From contig NZ_JANJOU010000015.1 of the NCBI RefSeq assembly GCF_024594815.1, positions 1 to 64,000 on the forward strand: 64,000 bases of DNA. Reading direction: 5' to 3'. The position numbers were made by a program, and so were the translations under genes. Below are positions 36,601-44,753 of the stretch, piece after piece. Origin of the DNA: Roseomonas populi (GTDB lineage: Bacteria > Pseudomonadota > Alphaproteobacteria > Acetobacterales > Acetobacteraceae). How positions within the stretch are numbered: position 1 is the first letter of the stretch; each line of letters begins with the position of its first letter. The notes below the pieces were generated by a model. That model saw only the letters and a list, made by a program, of their open reading frames with translations, was not told the DNA's origin and did not search any database.

Positions 36601-37456
36601 CACCTCCGCCACCTGGGAGGTCACGGGCGTCAATGACCGCCCGGTGGCGGCGGACGACGCCGTCGGCGTGACGGAGGACGCCACCTCCGCCAACCTGTGG
36701 GCGGCGCTGCTCGGCAACGACACCGATCCCGATGCGGGCGACACGAAGTCGATCGTCTCCGTGGACACGGCCGGGCTGAAGGGTAGCGTCGCCTTCGACG
36801 CCACCACCAAGATGCTGACCTATTCCGCGGATGCGGACGAATTCGACCTGCTGGCGCCGGGCGCCAAGGTGCAGGAGAGCTTCTCCTACACCGTGGCCGA
36901 CAGCGCCGGCGCGACCTCGACCGCCCGGGTGACGGTCACCGTGATGGGCGGCGCCAACAACGCCCCGGTCAACGGGTCTATCTGGTCGGACACGATCACC
37001 GGCAACGCGGGCGAGGACATCATCCGTGGCGGGCTGGGCAACGACACCCTGTCCGGCCTCGACGGCGCCGACAATCTCTGGGGCGGGATCGGCGACGACC
37101 GGCTCCTCGGCGGGAAGGGCATCGACACCCTCTACGGCGAGCTGGGCAACGACGTCCTCGACGGCGGCGACGGCGACGACATCCTCAACGGCGGCGCGGG
37201 CAGCGACCGCCTGAGCGGCGGGCAAGGCGCCGACCTCTTCGTGGTCGAGGGCGGCCTCCTCGCGGGGGTGGACACCATCACGGACTTCCAGGTCGGCGTC
37301 GATCACCTCCGCCTGGAGGACATGCGCGGCTTCATCGGCCTGGAGATGGACGTGAACTTCGACGGCACCCAGGACAGCGTGCTCCTCTTCGCGCTCGGCT
37401 CCGTCCGCCTCCTCGGGGTGTCCGGCGTGTCGGACTGGAACACGCTGATGGGCTGA
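33677..37456 (+). CDS. Secreted glycerophosphodiester phosphodiesterase with RTX repeats
   Basis: A 1,259-residue modular protein. Residues 1-235 are a GDPD barrel (HRG at 8-10, AEFD with Glu34/Asp36, His49 in VVAHD). Residues about 240-335 hold GGxGxDxL-type calcium-binding RTX repeats. About 440-775 are two tandem modules of 171 residues each (NLIQNGSFEN.../NLIFNGGFEN...), of carbohydrate-binding-like fold. About 775-1095 are cadherin/VCBS-like repeats (NDTDADAGD, VTGVNDTPVV). About 1095-1195 is a second RTX block, then a hydrophobic C-terminal type I secretion-like end. No N-terminal signal peptide exists, matching type I export. It would cleave deacylated phospholipids to glycerol-3-phosphate outside the cell. 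No exporter genes are in the window. Confidence 0.9.
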   Translation: MTFEIFGHRGTNPYTDHSAEAHAAAMDWGADWAEFDIQMTSDGVLVVAHDTGTIPSTTYAKLLASSPGTMTLNQALDLVAAKEAETGREIKISIEMKNPSTHAAKGLDMPKALVDLLVARGITDAEDISVSSFDTSATQRLASTLYPAAGISTSIDYVATSFAGVNLANVAKWADTISVGTANVSADLVAKAHAVGLKVYVWTHTGTGEELQKFIDMGVDGVYSDNTRVAREYVDTVEGYTTVYGGTGGSVVSGTNGNDVVYGLQGSDTLVGGAGHDVLNGDGGNDVIVAGADGSTLRGGGGNDVLFGGAGVDTLAGGAGNDAIVAGAGDTIRYAAGDGIDLVSSAAGGAVVVEGIASTGIAVSALGADLVVSFTDGGALVFEDGVLPETVTFSDGVSLTGAELAALATGAAPAGIAAAVAALEAARAAAEPARALPLAPNLIQNGSFENTDGTEVRDWGRYSPDGKMPGWVNLASGRVEQHQDTVSGVKAVDGAYWTDLDGWLNNVQLAQTVEGVERGATYKLSFQIADTDLKDTTEKLTVTYGGVTVYSGAPKGAAWETITVTVVGGSGNGSDTLVFAQSGGKLDGAGLALDNVAMVKTAAAPAGAADGNLIFNGGFENINGTDYRDWGRYSEAGEMPGWHNLGTGRVEQHRDTVSGVSAAKGGYWTDLDGWQNNVQLAQDVQGVVKGATYKLSFGIADTDLKDTESLTVTYGGKVVYQGAPKGAAWETISVEVVGGSGDGSDRLVFAQTGGKLDGAGLALDEVSMVKIADPNAPVVARADAIQVTAGGAAAGLAAVVIANDTDADAGDARAIVSVDTTGTLGTVAFDAATQSLSYAASNPAFAALGAGATATDSFGYTVADGRGSSSGATVSVTVTGVNDTPVVAAPLHAPATEDGAAVSLLALEGATDIDAGDILSVVLGEDPLPAGVTFDATTGLLSLDPSAAAFQGLRAGETALVTVAYGVTDGIEMVGTSATWEVTGVNDRPVAADDAVGVTEDATSANLWAALLGNDTDPDAGDTKSIVSVDTAGLKGSVAFDATTKMLTYSADADEFDLLAPGAKVQESFSYTVADSAGATSTARVTVTVMGGANNAPVNGSIWSDTITGNAGEDIIRGGLGNDTLSGLDGADNLWGGIGDDRLLGGKGIDTLYGELGNDVLDGGDGDDILNGGAGSDRLSGGQGADLFVVEGGLLAGVDTITDFQVGVDHLRLEDMRGFIGLEMDVNFDGTQDSVLLFALGSVRLLGVSGVSDWNTLMG
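34997..36022 (+). repeat. Intragenic tandem duplication (171-codon modules)
   Basis: Two modules starting at 34997 and 35510 are 513 bp apart and strongly similar at DNA and protein level. Both contain DWGRY, VEQH-DTVSG, YWTDLDGW, QLAQ-VQGV/VEGV, TYKLSF, YGG, GAPKGAAWETI and GGKLDGAGLALD blocks. The high DNA identity points to a fairly recent duplication. Confidence 0.85.
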
Positions 37457-37459
37457 GCG

Positions 37460-37740
37460 GGCCGCCCCAGGGGGAAGAAGGAATTCTTCTCCCTGGACCC
37501 CCATCATCTTCTTCTATCGGGCTGCGGCGGGATGCTCGGCTGGCGTCGCGCCAAGGCTCCATGAGCCTCTGGGACCAACAAGGCAGCCTGGACTGACACG
37601 GTGTCAGAAGGCCTTCGGCGCCGCCCTTCTGTCATCGTATCCACGGCAGCCCGATGCAGGTCCAGGAGGCTCCCCCTTCCTGGCGGAGGGTTCCAGGAAG
37701 GGGGAGCCTCCCTGGGGCCACAAGCGCAACGGCCTGCCCG
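37460..37740 (+). repeat. Modular hairpin repeat, copy H
   Basis: In the 339-bp gap between the phosphodiesterase and actA; no gene is seen. Hairpin 1 (37467-37479/37484-37496, GGAA loop, one G-U) starts 11 bp after the stop. CTGACAC/GTGTCAG pairs at 37593-37599/37601-37607. Hairpin 3 is unusually long: 19 perfect pairs, 37665-37683 with 37693-37711. The left arm retains the GCAGGTCCAGGAGGCT entry of copies G and J. Confidence 0.88.
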
Positions 37741-37795
37741 TGCCCGAAACCGTCCCGCCCCCCTCGCGTTGCCGATCCCGTTGGCCGGGAATTCG

Positions 37796-38467
37796 ATGGC
37801 GCAGATTTTCTCCCCCGCCGCCGATGCCCGGCTGCGCCTTGCCCTGGTCATCGGTGCGGCACTCCTTCTCCTCGGCCTCGGCACGGGCTTCGCCTGGGTG
37901 CGCTCCGGCACGGCCTGGCGCGTGGGGGAGCCGGCGGCGCAGCCGATCCCCTTCAGCCACGCGGTGCACGCGGGCGGGCTGGGGCTGGATTGCCGCTTCT
38001 GCCACGCGGGCGTGGAGCGCACCGCGGATGCGGGGATGCCCAGCGCCGAAACCTGCCTGGGCTGCCACGAGCGGGTGTGGAACGTCACCGCCCAGTTCGC
38101 GCCGCTACGGGCGGCCATCGCGCGCGGGGCGGCCGTGGAGTGGTCCTCCGTCAGCCGCCTGCCGGACCACGCGCGCTTCGACCATTCCGCCCACACCGCA
38201 GCCGGCGTGGCCTGCGGCACCTGCCACGGCAAGGTGGAGGAGATGCCGCGCACGGCGAAAGCCGAGACGCTGAACATGGGCTTCTGCCTGGACTGCCACC
38301 GCGACCCCGCGGCGCAGCAGCGCCCGGCGGGCGCGGTCTTCGCGCGGGACTACGCCCCGACCGGCGAGGCGCACGCGCTGCGGCCGCACGGGCTGCAATC
38401 CTTCCGCTACGAGCATTACGGGGTGGAGGTCTCGCCCCTCACCCGCTGCTCCACGTGCCACCGATGA
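37796..38467 (+). CDS. actA: Alternative complex III, pentaheme cytochrome c subunit
   Basis: A 223-residue protein that begins MAQIFSPAAD, has one N-terminal membrane anchor (about residues 18-40) and five CxxCH haem-binding motifs at Cys66, 87, 140, 164 and 218. This is the ActA pattern. In alternative complex III it takes electrons from the iron-sulfur subunit and passes them toward cytochrome c or directly to the oxidase, on the periplasmic face. It overlaps actB by ATGA. It is the first gene of the act operon, about 56 bp behind repeat copy H. Confidence 0.95.
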   Translation: MAQIFSPAADARLRLALVIGAALLLLGLGTGFAWVRSGTAWRVGEPAAQPIPFSHAVHAGGLGLDCRFCHAGVERTADAGMPSAETCLGCHERVWNVTAQFAPLRAAIARGAAVEWSSVSRLPDHARFDHSAHTAAGVACGTCHGKVEEMPRTAKAETLNMGFCLDCHRDPAAQQRPAGAVFARDYAPTGEAHALRPHGLQSFRYEHYGVEVSPLTRCSTCHR

Positions 38468-41265
38468 GCGGTGCCATCCCACCCCGGCGCGGCCCCGATC
38501 CCGCGCCCGAGCCGCCGCAGCCCGCCGCCCTGGCCCCCGCGCCGCACGGCGCGCTGGAGAGGCGAGAGGCGCTGCGGCTGATGGGCGCATCCCTCGCCCT
38601 CTCCGCCCTCGCAGGCTGCGAGGAGGCGCCGGAGCACGGCCACCCGCTGCACGCCCCGGCCCGCGCGTCCGATGGCGCGGCCATCACGGCGGAATACGCC
38701 ACGGTGTTGGAGCTGGACGGGCTCTCGCGCGGGGTGATCGTCCGCACGCGCAACGGCCACGCGGTGAAGGTGGAGGGCAACCCGGCCCACCCCGCCAGCC
38801 TCGGCGCCACCGACATCTTCGCGGAAGCGGCGGTGCTCTCCCTGCACGACCCTCAGCGCGCCCGCCGCATCCGGCGGGATGGCCGCCCGGTGCCGGCGGA
38901 GATGCTGGATGCGGCCATCGCCGCCGCCCGCGCCGAGCTGGCGCCGCGCGGCGGGCGGGGGCTGCGGATCCTCACCGGCCCGGTCTCCTCCCCCACCCTG
39001 GCGCGGATCACGGGGGCGGTGCTGGCGGCCTACCCGGAGGCGCGCTGGCATCAGCACGACCCGCTGGCCGATGACGCGGCGCTGGAAGGGGCGACGCGCG
39101 CCTTCGGGCAGGCGCTCGCCGCCGTGCCGGACCTCTCGCGGGCCCGCGCGGTGCTCTGCCTCGGCGCCGATCCGCTGGGGACGATGCCCGGCCATCTCCG
39201 CCACGCGCGGGACTGGATCACGGCGCGGGCGGAGGGGCGGGGCGCGCGGCTGATCGTGGCGGAGGCCTCGCCGAGCATCACCGGCGCCCGCGCCGACCGG
39301 CGCATTCCGCTGCACCCCGCCAATGCCGCCGCTTTCGCCGGCGCCGTCGCTGCAGCACTGGGCGTGGAGGGCGCGTCCGGCACCCATCCGGACGCCGCCG
39401 GGGTCGCGGCGGAACTCGTGCAGGACCGACCGGGCGCGGTTGTCCTCGTCGGGCGCGGCATGGGGGCTGAGGTGCACGCCCTGGCCCACGCGATGAACGC
39501 CAGGCTGGAAAGCGAGGCGGTGCGCCTGCTGCCGCACCCGCTGGCCCGGCCGGAGCCGATGGCGGCCTCCCTCGCCTCGATCATGGCCGACATCGCGGCG
39601 GGCGAGGTGACGCACCTGCTGATCCTCGGCGCCAACCCGGCCTACGATGCCCCGGCCGCGCTGGGCTTTGAGGCGGCCCTGCGCCGCATCCCCTTCACCC
39701 TGCATCTCGGCTTCCGCGCGGACGAGACGACGCGGCTCTGCACTTGGCAGGTGCCGATGGCCCACCCGCTGGAGAGCTGGGGCGACTCCCGCGCCTTCGA
39801 CGGCACCCCCGCCCTTCGCCAGCCCGCCACCGTTCCGCTCGCCGAGGAGGCGCGGGGCGAGGTGGAGATCCTCACCGCCCTGCTCGGCGCCCCCGCCACG
39901 GCCCGCGCGGCGGTGGGGGAAACCTGGCGCGCCGCCTGGGGCGAGAGCTTCGACGCGCGCTGGGCCGCCGCGCTGGAGGAGGGCTTGGCCGGAGAGGCGC
40001 CCGCCGGCCTGCGCCCGGCCCTGCGGGAGGACTGGAACCGCCCCGCCCCGCCGATGCCCCGCGGCCTGGTGGCGGTCTTCGCGCCCGATCCCGGCACGCG
40101 CGGCGGGGAGGCGGCGCACGAGGCCTGGCTGCAGGAGATGCCGCGCCCGCTTACAAAGATCACCTGGGGCAACGCCGCGCTCATGGCCCCCGCCACCGCC
40201 GCCGCGCACGGGCTCTCGCCGGGCGACGAGGTGGAGCTGGAACTCGGCGGCCGCCGCGTCCTGGCGCCCTGCTGGCCCGTGCCCGGCCACGCGCCGGACT
40301 GCGTCACCCTGCCCCTCGGCGGCGGGCGCCGTGCCGGCGGGCCGGTGGGGGAAGGAAGGGGCTTCGACGCCTACGCCCTGCGCCCTGCTGACGGCGCCTG
40401 GACCGCGCCCGGCCTCTCCATGCGGTCCACCGGCCGCAGGGCGGATGTCGTTACCACGGATTCCCATCACCGCGTGGACCCGTCCGAGGCCGTCCGCACC
40501 GTCGCGCCCGGCGGCACCCTGCCGCAGCCCGGCCGCGACGCCTCGCTCCACCCGGACTGGCCCTACCCCGCCCAGGCCTGGGGCATGGCGATCGACCTGG
40601 ACGCCTGCATCGGCTGCAACGCCTGCGCCGTGGCCTGCCAGGCGGAGAACAACGTGCCCGTGGTCGGCCCCCTCGCCGTCTCCCAGGGGCGGGAGATGCA
40701 CTGGCTGCGCGTGGACCGCTACCACCATGGGGAGGAGGCGAACCCCGCCTCCTCCTTCCAGCCCGTGCCCTGCATGCATTGCGAGCAGGCACCCTGCGAG
40801 CCCGTCTGCCCCGTCAACGCCACGCTGCACGACCAGCAGGGGCTGAACCTCATGGTCTATCCGCGCTGCATCGGCACGCGCACCTGCTCCAACAACTGCC
40901 CCTACAAGGTCCGGCGCTTCAACTGGGCGGACCACCGCCGCCTGCTCGACACGCCCGCGCGCAACCCGGACGTGCCCCTGCGCCCGCGCGGCGTGATGGA
41001 GAAGTGCACCTACTGCTCCCACCGCATCGCCGGCGCGCGCAGCGCGGCATCTGCCGAAGGCCGCGCGCTGCGCGACGGGGATGTGGAGACCGCCTGCCAG
41101 CGCGCCTGCCCGACCCGCGCCATCACCTTCGGCGACCTGAACGACCCCGGGAGCGCCGTCTCCCGCGCGCGGCAGAATGGCCGGCACTACGCCATGCTCG
41201 GCCATCTCGGCACGCGTCCCCGCACCACCTACCTCGCGCGCGTCGCGCCGGAGGCGGAGGCATGA
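38464..41265 (+). CDS. actB: Alternative complex III, iron-sulfur/molybdopterin-like subunit
   Basis: A 933-residue protein. The N-terminal Tat-like region RREALRLMGASLALSALAGC also contains a lipobox (LAGC). Residues about 60-650 resemble molybdopterin oxidoreductases but belong to a branch lacking the cofactor in known ActB. The C-terminal ferredoxin-like part carries CIGCNACAVAC (about 715), CMHCEQAPCEPVC (about 770), CIGTRTCSNNCPY (about 802) and CTYCSHR...CQRACP (about 848-884). These are ligands for three 4Fe-4S clusters and one 3Fe-4S cluster. It transfers electrons from quinol to ActA. Length is normal for a fused B1-B2 subunit. Confidence 0.95.
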   Translation: MSGAIPPRRGPDPAPEPPQPAALAPAPHGALERREALRLMGASLALSALAGCEEAPEHGHPLHAPARASDGAAITAEYATVLELDGLSRGVIVRTRNGHAVKVEGNPAHPASLGATDIFAEAAVLSLHDPQRARRIRRDGRPVPAEMLDAAIAAARAELAPRGGRGLRILTGPVSSPTLARITGAVLAAYPEARWHQHDPLADDAALEGATRAFGQALAAVPDLSRARAVLCLGADPLGTMPGHLRHARDWITARAEGRGARLIVAEASPSITGARADRRIPLHPANAAAFAGAVAAALGVEGASGTHPDAAGVAAELVQDRPGAVVLVGRGMGAEVHALAHAMNARLESEAVRLLPHPLARPEPMAASLASIMADIAAGEVTHLLILGANPAYDAPAALGFEAALRRIPFTLHLGFRADETTRLCTWQVPMAHPLESWGDSRAFDGTPALRQPATVPLAEEARGEVEILTALLGAPATARAAVGETWRAAWGESFDARWAAALEEGLAGEAPAGLRPALREDWNRPAPPMPRGLVAVFAPDPGTRGGEAAHEAWLQEMPRPLTKITWGNAALMAPATAAAHGLSPGDEVELELGGRRVLAPCWPVPGHAPDCVTLPLGGGRRAGGPVGEGRGFDAYALRPADGAWTAPGLSMRSTGRRADVVTTDSHHRVDPSEAVRTVAPGGTLPQPGRDASLHPDWPYPAQAWGMAIDLDACIGCNACAVACQAENNVPVVGPLAVSQGREMHWLRVDRYHHGEEANPASSFQPVPCMHCEQAPCEPVCPVNATLHDQQGLNLMVYPRCIGTRTCSNNCPYKVRRFNWADHRRLLDTPARNPDVPLRPRGVMEKCTYCSHRIAGARSAASAEGRALRDGDVETACQRACPTRAITFGDLNDPGSAVSRARQNGRHYAMLGHLGTRPRTTYLARVAPEAEA

Positions 41266-42584
41266 GCGACGTCACCGCCCCCGTCGCCGCCGCAGCCCTC
41301 CGCCCGGGCGCCTGGGGCTTCCGCCTCTCCGTCGCCTTCTGCGCAGCGGGGGTGGTGGTACTGGCCGCCTCCGTCGCCGCCGTGCTGGTGCGGGGCGTGG
41401 GCGTGTGGGGGAACAACATCCCGCATGTCTGGGGCTTCGACCTGATCGGCTACGCCTGGTGGATCGGCATCGCCAACGCCGCCAGCCTCTTCGCCGCCAT
41501 CCTGGTGCTGCGGCGGCACGGGCTGCGCACGGCGGTGAACCGCTTCGCGGAGGCCGCGGCGCTGGCCGCCATCCTCGCCGCCGCCTTCTACCCCATCCTG
41601 CACCTCGGCCGGGCGGAGCTCTTCCTCTGGACCCTGCCCTATCCCTCCTACACCGGCCTCTGGCCCCAGTTCGGCAGCCCGCTGGTCTGGGACTTCTGGG
41701 GCATCATGTCGCACGTCGTCGTCACCTCCCTCTTCTGGTTCATCGGGCTCATCCCGGATCTCGCGACGATGCGCGACGCGGCGGCCACGCGCGGGCGGAT
41801 CGGCGCCGCGCGCGCCTACGGGCTGCTGGCGCTGGGCTGGCGCGGCTCTGTCGCGCACTGGCACCGGCACCAGGCCGCCTACCGCCTCGTCGCCGCGATG
41901 GTGCTGCCGCTGCTCCTCTGGGCGCAGACGGTGGTGGCGCTGGAATTCGCCACCACCCTCGTTCCCGGCTGGCACCAGGCGCGGCTGCCGCTGCACGTCG
42001 TCGTCACCGGCCTGCCCTCCGGCCTCGGCGTGGTGCTGGCGCTGGCCGCCGTGCTGCGCCATGCCCTCTCCCTCCAGCGCTTCGTGGACCGGGAGGACAT
42101 GAACCTCCTGGCACAGCTCACCGCCACCGCCGGGCTCGTCGCCGCCCTGGCCTACGCGCACGAGCTGCTGGTCGGCTTTGCGGAGGAAGACCCGACCACC
42201 CGCGCCGCCCTCTCCGCCCGCGTGCTGGGGCCCGGTGCCCCCGCCTACTGGGGTGCGGTCGCCCTCTCCGCCGCCCTGCCGCAGCTCCTCTGGAGCGGGT
42301 GGGCGCGCCGCCGCACCCTCGTCCTCGTCGCCGTCGGCACCCTGGCCGCCGCCGGCGTCTGGCTGGACCGCTGGTCCCTCGTGGTGGACGGGCTCCTGCG
42401 CGACCACCTCGTCGGCATCGGCCCCGCCTATTCCCCCAGCCTCGCGGAATGGGGCCTGCTCGGCGGCACCCTCGCGCTCTTCGCCCTGGTACTTCTGCTC
42501 TTCGGCCGCCTCGTCCCCGCGGTCTCCATGTACGAGACCCGCCACGAGGAGAGCGAGGCCGAGATGGAGGAGGAGGAGCGGTGA
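41262..42584 (+). CDS. actC: Alternative complex III, NrfD-like quinol-oxidising membrane subunit
   Basis: A 440-residue polytopic protein with about ten membrane helices. Typical NrfD/PsrC features are VWGNNIPHVWGFDLIGYAWWIGIANAASLFAA and TLPYPSYTGLWPQFGSPLVWDFWGI. The C-terminus is very acidic (EESEAEMEEEER). ActC binds quinol near the periplasmic side. ATGA overlap with actB and GTGA overlap with actD put it in tight translational coupling. Confidence 0.95.
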   Translation: MSDVTAPVAAAALRPGAWGFRLSVAFCAAGVVVLAASVAAVLVRGVGVWGNNIPHVWGFDLIGYAWWIGIANAASLFAAILVLRRHGLRTAVNRFAEAAALAAILAAAFYPILHLGRAELFLWTLPYPSYTGLWPQFGSPLVWDFWGIMSHVVVTSLFWFIGLIPDLATMRDAAATRGRIGAARAYGLLALGWRGSVAHWHRHQAAYRLVAAMVLPLLLWAQTVVALEFATTLVPGWHQARLPLHVVVTGLPSGLGVVLALAAVLRHALSLQRFVDREDMNLLAQLTATAGLVAALAYAHELLVGFAEEDPTTRAALSARVLGPGAPAYWGAVALSAALPQLLWSGWARRRTLVLVAVGTLAAAGVWLDRWSLVVDGLLRDHLVGIGPAYSPSLAEWGLLGGTLALFALVLLLFGRLVPAVSMYETRHEESEAEMEEEER

Positions 42585-43120
42585 GCCACCCCCCGCCCTT
42601 CGGCCAGATGGCCGAGTTCGCCGAGGCCGACGCCCTGACGGAGGCCGTGCGCGCCGCCCGCGCCGCCGGCTGGCGCCACCTGGAGGCCTACTCCCCCTAC
42701 CCCATCCCCGAGGCCGCGGAGGCCCTCGGCGTCAGCGCCGCACCCGTGGGCTACATCGCGCTCGCCGCCGGCGCCTTCGGCGCGGCCCTGGCCGCCGGCA
42801 CGGCCTGGTACATCTCCGTCCACCTCTACCCCGTGAACGTGGGGGGCCGCCCGCTCAACGCCTGGCCAACCTTCATGCCCACCACCTACCTCGTCGCCAT
42901 CCTCTGGGCCTGCGCCGCCGCCCTGATCGGAATGCTGGCCCTGAACGGCCTTCCCCGGCTGAGCCACCCCGCCTTCTTCGCCCGCGGCTTCCACCGCGCC
43001 AGCGCGGACCGCTTCTTCCTGCTGCTGTCCTCCGACGACCCGCTCTACGAGCCCGAGGGGACGGCGCAGTTCCTGCGCGGGCTGTCCCCGCTGCGCGTCT
43101 CCGAGGTGCGGAGCGCGTGA
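42581..43120 (+). CDS. actD: Alternative complex III, ActD (DUF3341) subunit
   Basis: A 179-residue membrane protein of the DUF3341 family: an N-terminal soluble part with HLEAYSPYPIPEAAEALG, then two helices around TWYISVHLYPVNVGGRPLNAWPTFMPTTYL (split here by family landmarks), and a short cytoplasmic tail. ActD is a structural subunit. It starts with GTG overlapping the actC stop (GTGA). Repeat copy I follows and separates it from actE. Confidence 0.92.
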   Translation: MSHPPPFGQMAEFAEADALTEAVRAARAAGWRHLEAYSPYPIPEAAEALGVSAAPVGYIALAAGAFGAALAAGTAWYISVHLYPVNVGGRPLNAWPTFMPTTYLVAILWACAAALIGMLALNGLPRLSHPAFFARGFHRASADRFFLLLSSDDPLYEPEGTAQFLRGLSPLRVSEVRSA

Positions 43121-43144
43121 TGGACGATCCTGATCCGGTGCGCG

Positions 43145-43382
43145 GGTGGCCCCAGGGGGAGAGAAGGAATTCTCTCCCCCTGGACCCCCACTCATCTTTT
43201 TCTCCGGGGCTGCCGCGGAAGGCGGATCAGGGGTTTCACCGAGGGATCAAGCCCCTCGGCGCGGGACAGTTCGGCCCGGCCCAACGGATCGCGGGGTCCG
43301 GGGTGGCCGTTGCCACCCCGGCTCAGGACAGACGCTTCGCGCTTGCCCGGAGGATCCAAGGGGCAGCGCCCCTTGGAGCCAC
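43145..43382 (+). repeat. Modular hairpin repeat, copy I
   Basis: Between actD and actE. Hairpin 1 is a perfect 14-bp stem with GGAA loop (43152-43165/43170-43183). Other stems are CCGAGGG/CCCTCGG (43239-43245/43253-43259), a perfect 10-bp stem at 43298-43307/43312-43321, and hairpin 4 at 43356-43364/43368-43376. Hairpin 4 ends inside the likely Shine-Dalgarno GGAG (43375-43378) of actE. Confidence 0.9.
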
Positions 43383-43796
43383 ATGAGACGCCTCGTCCTC
43401 CTTCTGCTCCTCGCCGGCTGCGATGGCTGGCCCGAGAGCCCCAAGCCCCCCGCCCCGCTACCCCCGCCGGAGGGCGCCGTGCCGCGCGGGGCGGCGGCAC
43501 AGCAACGCGCCCTGGCCGCCCCCGGTCCACCAGTGGACGCCGCCCTGCTGGCCGAGGGCGCGGACCGCTACGCCATCTTCTGCACGCCCTGTCACGGGGC
43601 GCGGGGGGTGGGGGATGGCGTGGTCGTCTCGCGCGGCCACCCGCCCATCCCGCCCCTGCCCGCCGATCCGGCGCGCAGCATGGCGGCGATCGCGGAGAAC
43701 CGGGCGGGCGCGCACCCCATGGCGGACCGGTTGGACCCGCGCCAGCGCTGGGCCGTGGCGCGGCACGTGGAGGCGCTGATGCGGGCCGCGCCATGA
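43383..43796 (+). CDS. actE: Alternative complex III, monohaem cytochrome c lipoprotein
   Basis: A 137-residue lipoprotein (MRRLVLLLLLAGC, lipid-modified Cys13) with a Pro-rich linker and a cytochrome c domain: haem site CTPCH at Cys67/Cys70/His71, and a candidate axial Met in AHPMADRL. ActE is the periplasmic electron-exit haem of the complex. GGAG is only 4 nt from the ATG and partly lies in the stem of repeat copy I. It overlaps actF by ATGA. Confidence 0.93.
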   Translation: MRRLVLLLLLAGCDGWPESPKPPAPLPPPEGAVPRGAAAQQRALAAPGPPVDAALLAEGADRYAIFCTPCHGARGVGDGVVVSRGHPPIPPLPADPARSMAAIAENRAGAHPMADRLDPRQRWAVARHVEALMRAAP

Positions 43797-44719
43797 TCAC
43801 CGCCATCGCGGAAGCCTGGCTTCTGGCCTGGCTGCTGGCCGCCACGCTGGGGGCAGGGGCGCTGGCCGTGCTCGCCTCCGGCCTGCTGCTGCGGGAATTG
43901 TGGGTGGAGCCGCTGCGGCCCGCCTTCTCCGCCGCGGGGCGGGCCATGCCGGCGCTGGTGGTCCTGGCCCTGCCGCTGGTGGCGCTAGCGCCGGACCTCT
44001 ATCCCTGGACGGGGAAGCCGCGCGCGGTGGCGATCGGGGTCGCCACGGCGGTGATCCTGCCGCTGTGGTGCGTGCTGGGGCGGTGGCTGGACCGGCGGGC
44101 GGAAAAGCGCTGGCCCGCCGGGATCGCGCTGATGCTGGTGGTGCTCTCCGCCGCCATCGGCTTCGAGGATTGGGCGCTGTCCCGCGATCCGGCCTGGGTT
44201 GCCAGCCTGCAGGGGATCTCGCTGCTGGAGGGCGGTGCCGCCGCCTTCCTCGGCCTCGCCGTGCTGATCCTCGGCTGCCCGGAGGACCCGGAGGCGCGCA
44301 CGGGGCTGGAACGCGCGTTGCTCACCCTCGGCGTCTTCGCGCTGTGGCTGTGGTTCGTGCAGTTCGTCACCGTCTGGGCGGCCGACCTGCCGCCGGAGGC
44401 CGCCTGGTACCTGCGGCGGCAAGAAGGGGGCTGGCCGTGGCTGAAGCTCGGCATAGCCGTGCCCGCGCTGCTCGGCGCCATCGCCCTCTCGGCCGTGCCG
44501 CAGTGGCGGCCCTGGCGGATGCGGGCGGTCTGCGCGCTGCTCGTCATGCAGCACGCGGCGGGGCTCCTGTGGTCCGTGCGGCCGGACGCACCGCTCGCCC
44601 CCGGCGCGGCGGAAGGGAGCCCGGGCGCGGTGACGGACGCGATTGTGATCGCACTGGTCGCACTTCTCCTCGCCCTGGCCCTCCGCCTCGCGGGGCGCGG
44701 GCGCGCCGATCCTGTATGA
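43793..44719 (+). CDS. actF: Alternative complex III, second membrane subunit (ActF-like)
   Basis: A 308-residue polytopic protein with about eight or nine hydrophobic segments. The opening ...LWVEPLRPAFSAAGRAMPALVVLALPLVALAPDLYPW and the later EDPEARTGLERALLTLGVFALWLWFVQF segment match ActF. ActF is usually about 400 residues, so this is a short form. It packs against the other membrane subunits and completes a six-subunit act cluster. It ends 34 bp before the ctaG-like gene. Confidence 0.85.
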   Translation: MITAIAEAWLLAWLLAATLGAGALAVLASGLLLRELWVEPLRPAFSAAGRAMPALVVLALPLVALAPDLYPWTGKPRAVAIGVATAVILPLWCVLGRWLDRRAEKRWPAGIALMLVVLSAAIGFEDWALSRDPAWVASLQGISLLEGGAAAFLGLAVLILGCPEDPEARTGLERALLTLGVFALWLWFVQFVTVWAADLPPEAAWYLRRQEGGWPWLKLGIAVPALLGAIALSAVPQWRPWRMRAVCALLVMQHAAGLLWSVRPDAPLAPGAAEGSPGAVTDAIVIALVALLLALALRLAGRGRADPV

Positions 44720-44753
44720 TCGTCCATGATTCAAACAGCAGCAGAGGGCGCGC

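Noticed and set aside
32984-37507. 1,507-residue open frame antisense to the GDPD-RTX gene
   Set aside because: Arises from GC-rich codon bias opposite a real gene; composition is His/Arg/Gly/Val-rich with no domain, and the sense strand has clear GDPD and RTX motifs.
38416-41205. 929-residue open frame antisense to actB
   Set aside because: Mirror frame of a gene with four recognisable iron-sulfur motifs; no motif of its own.
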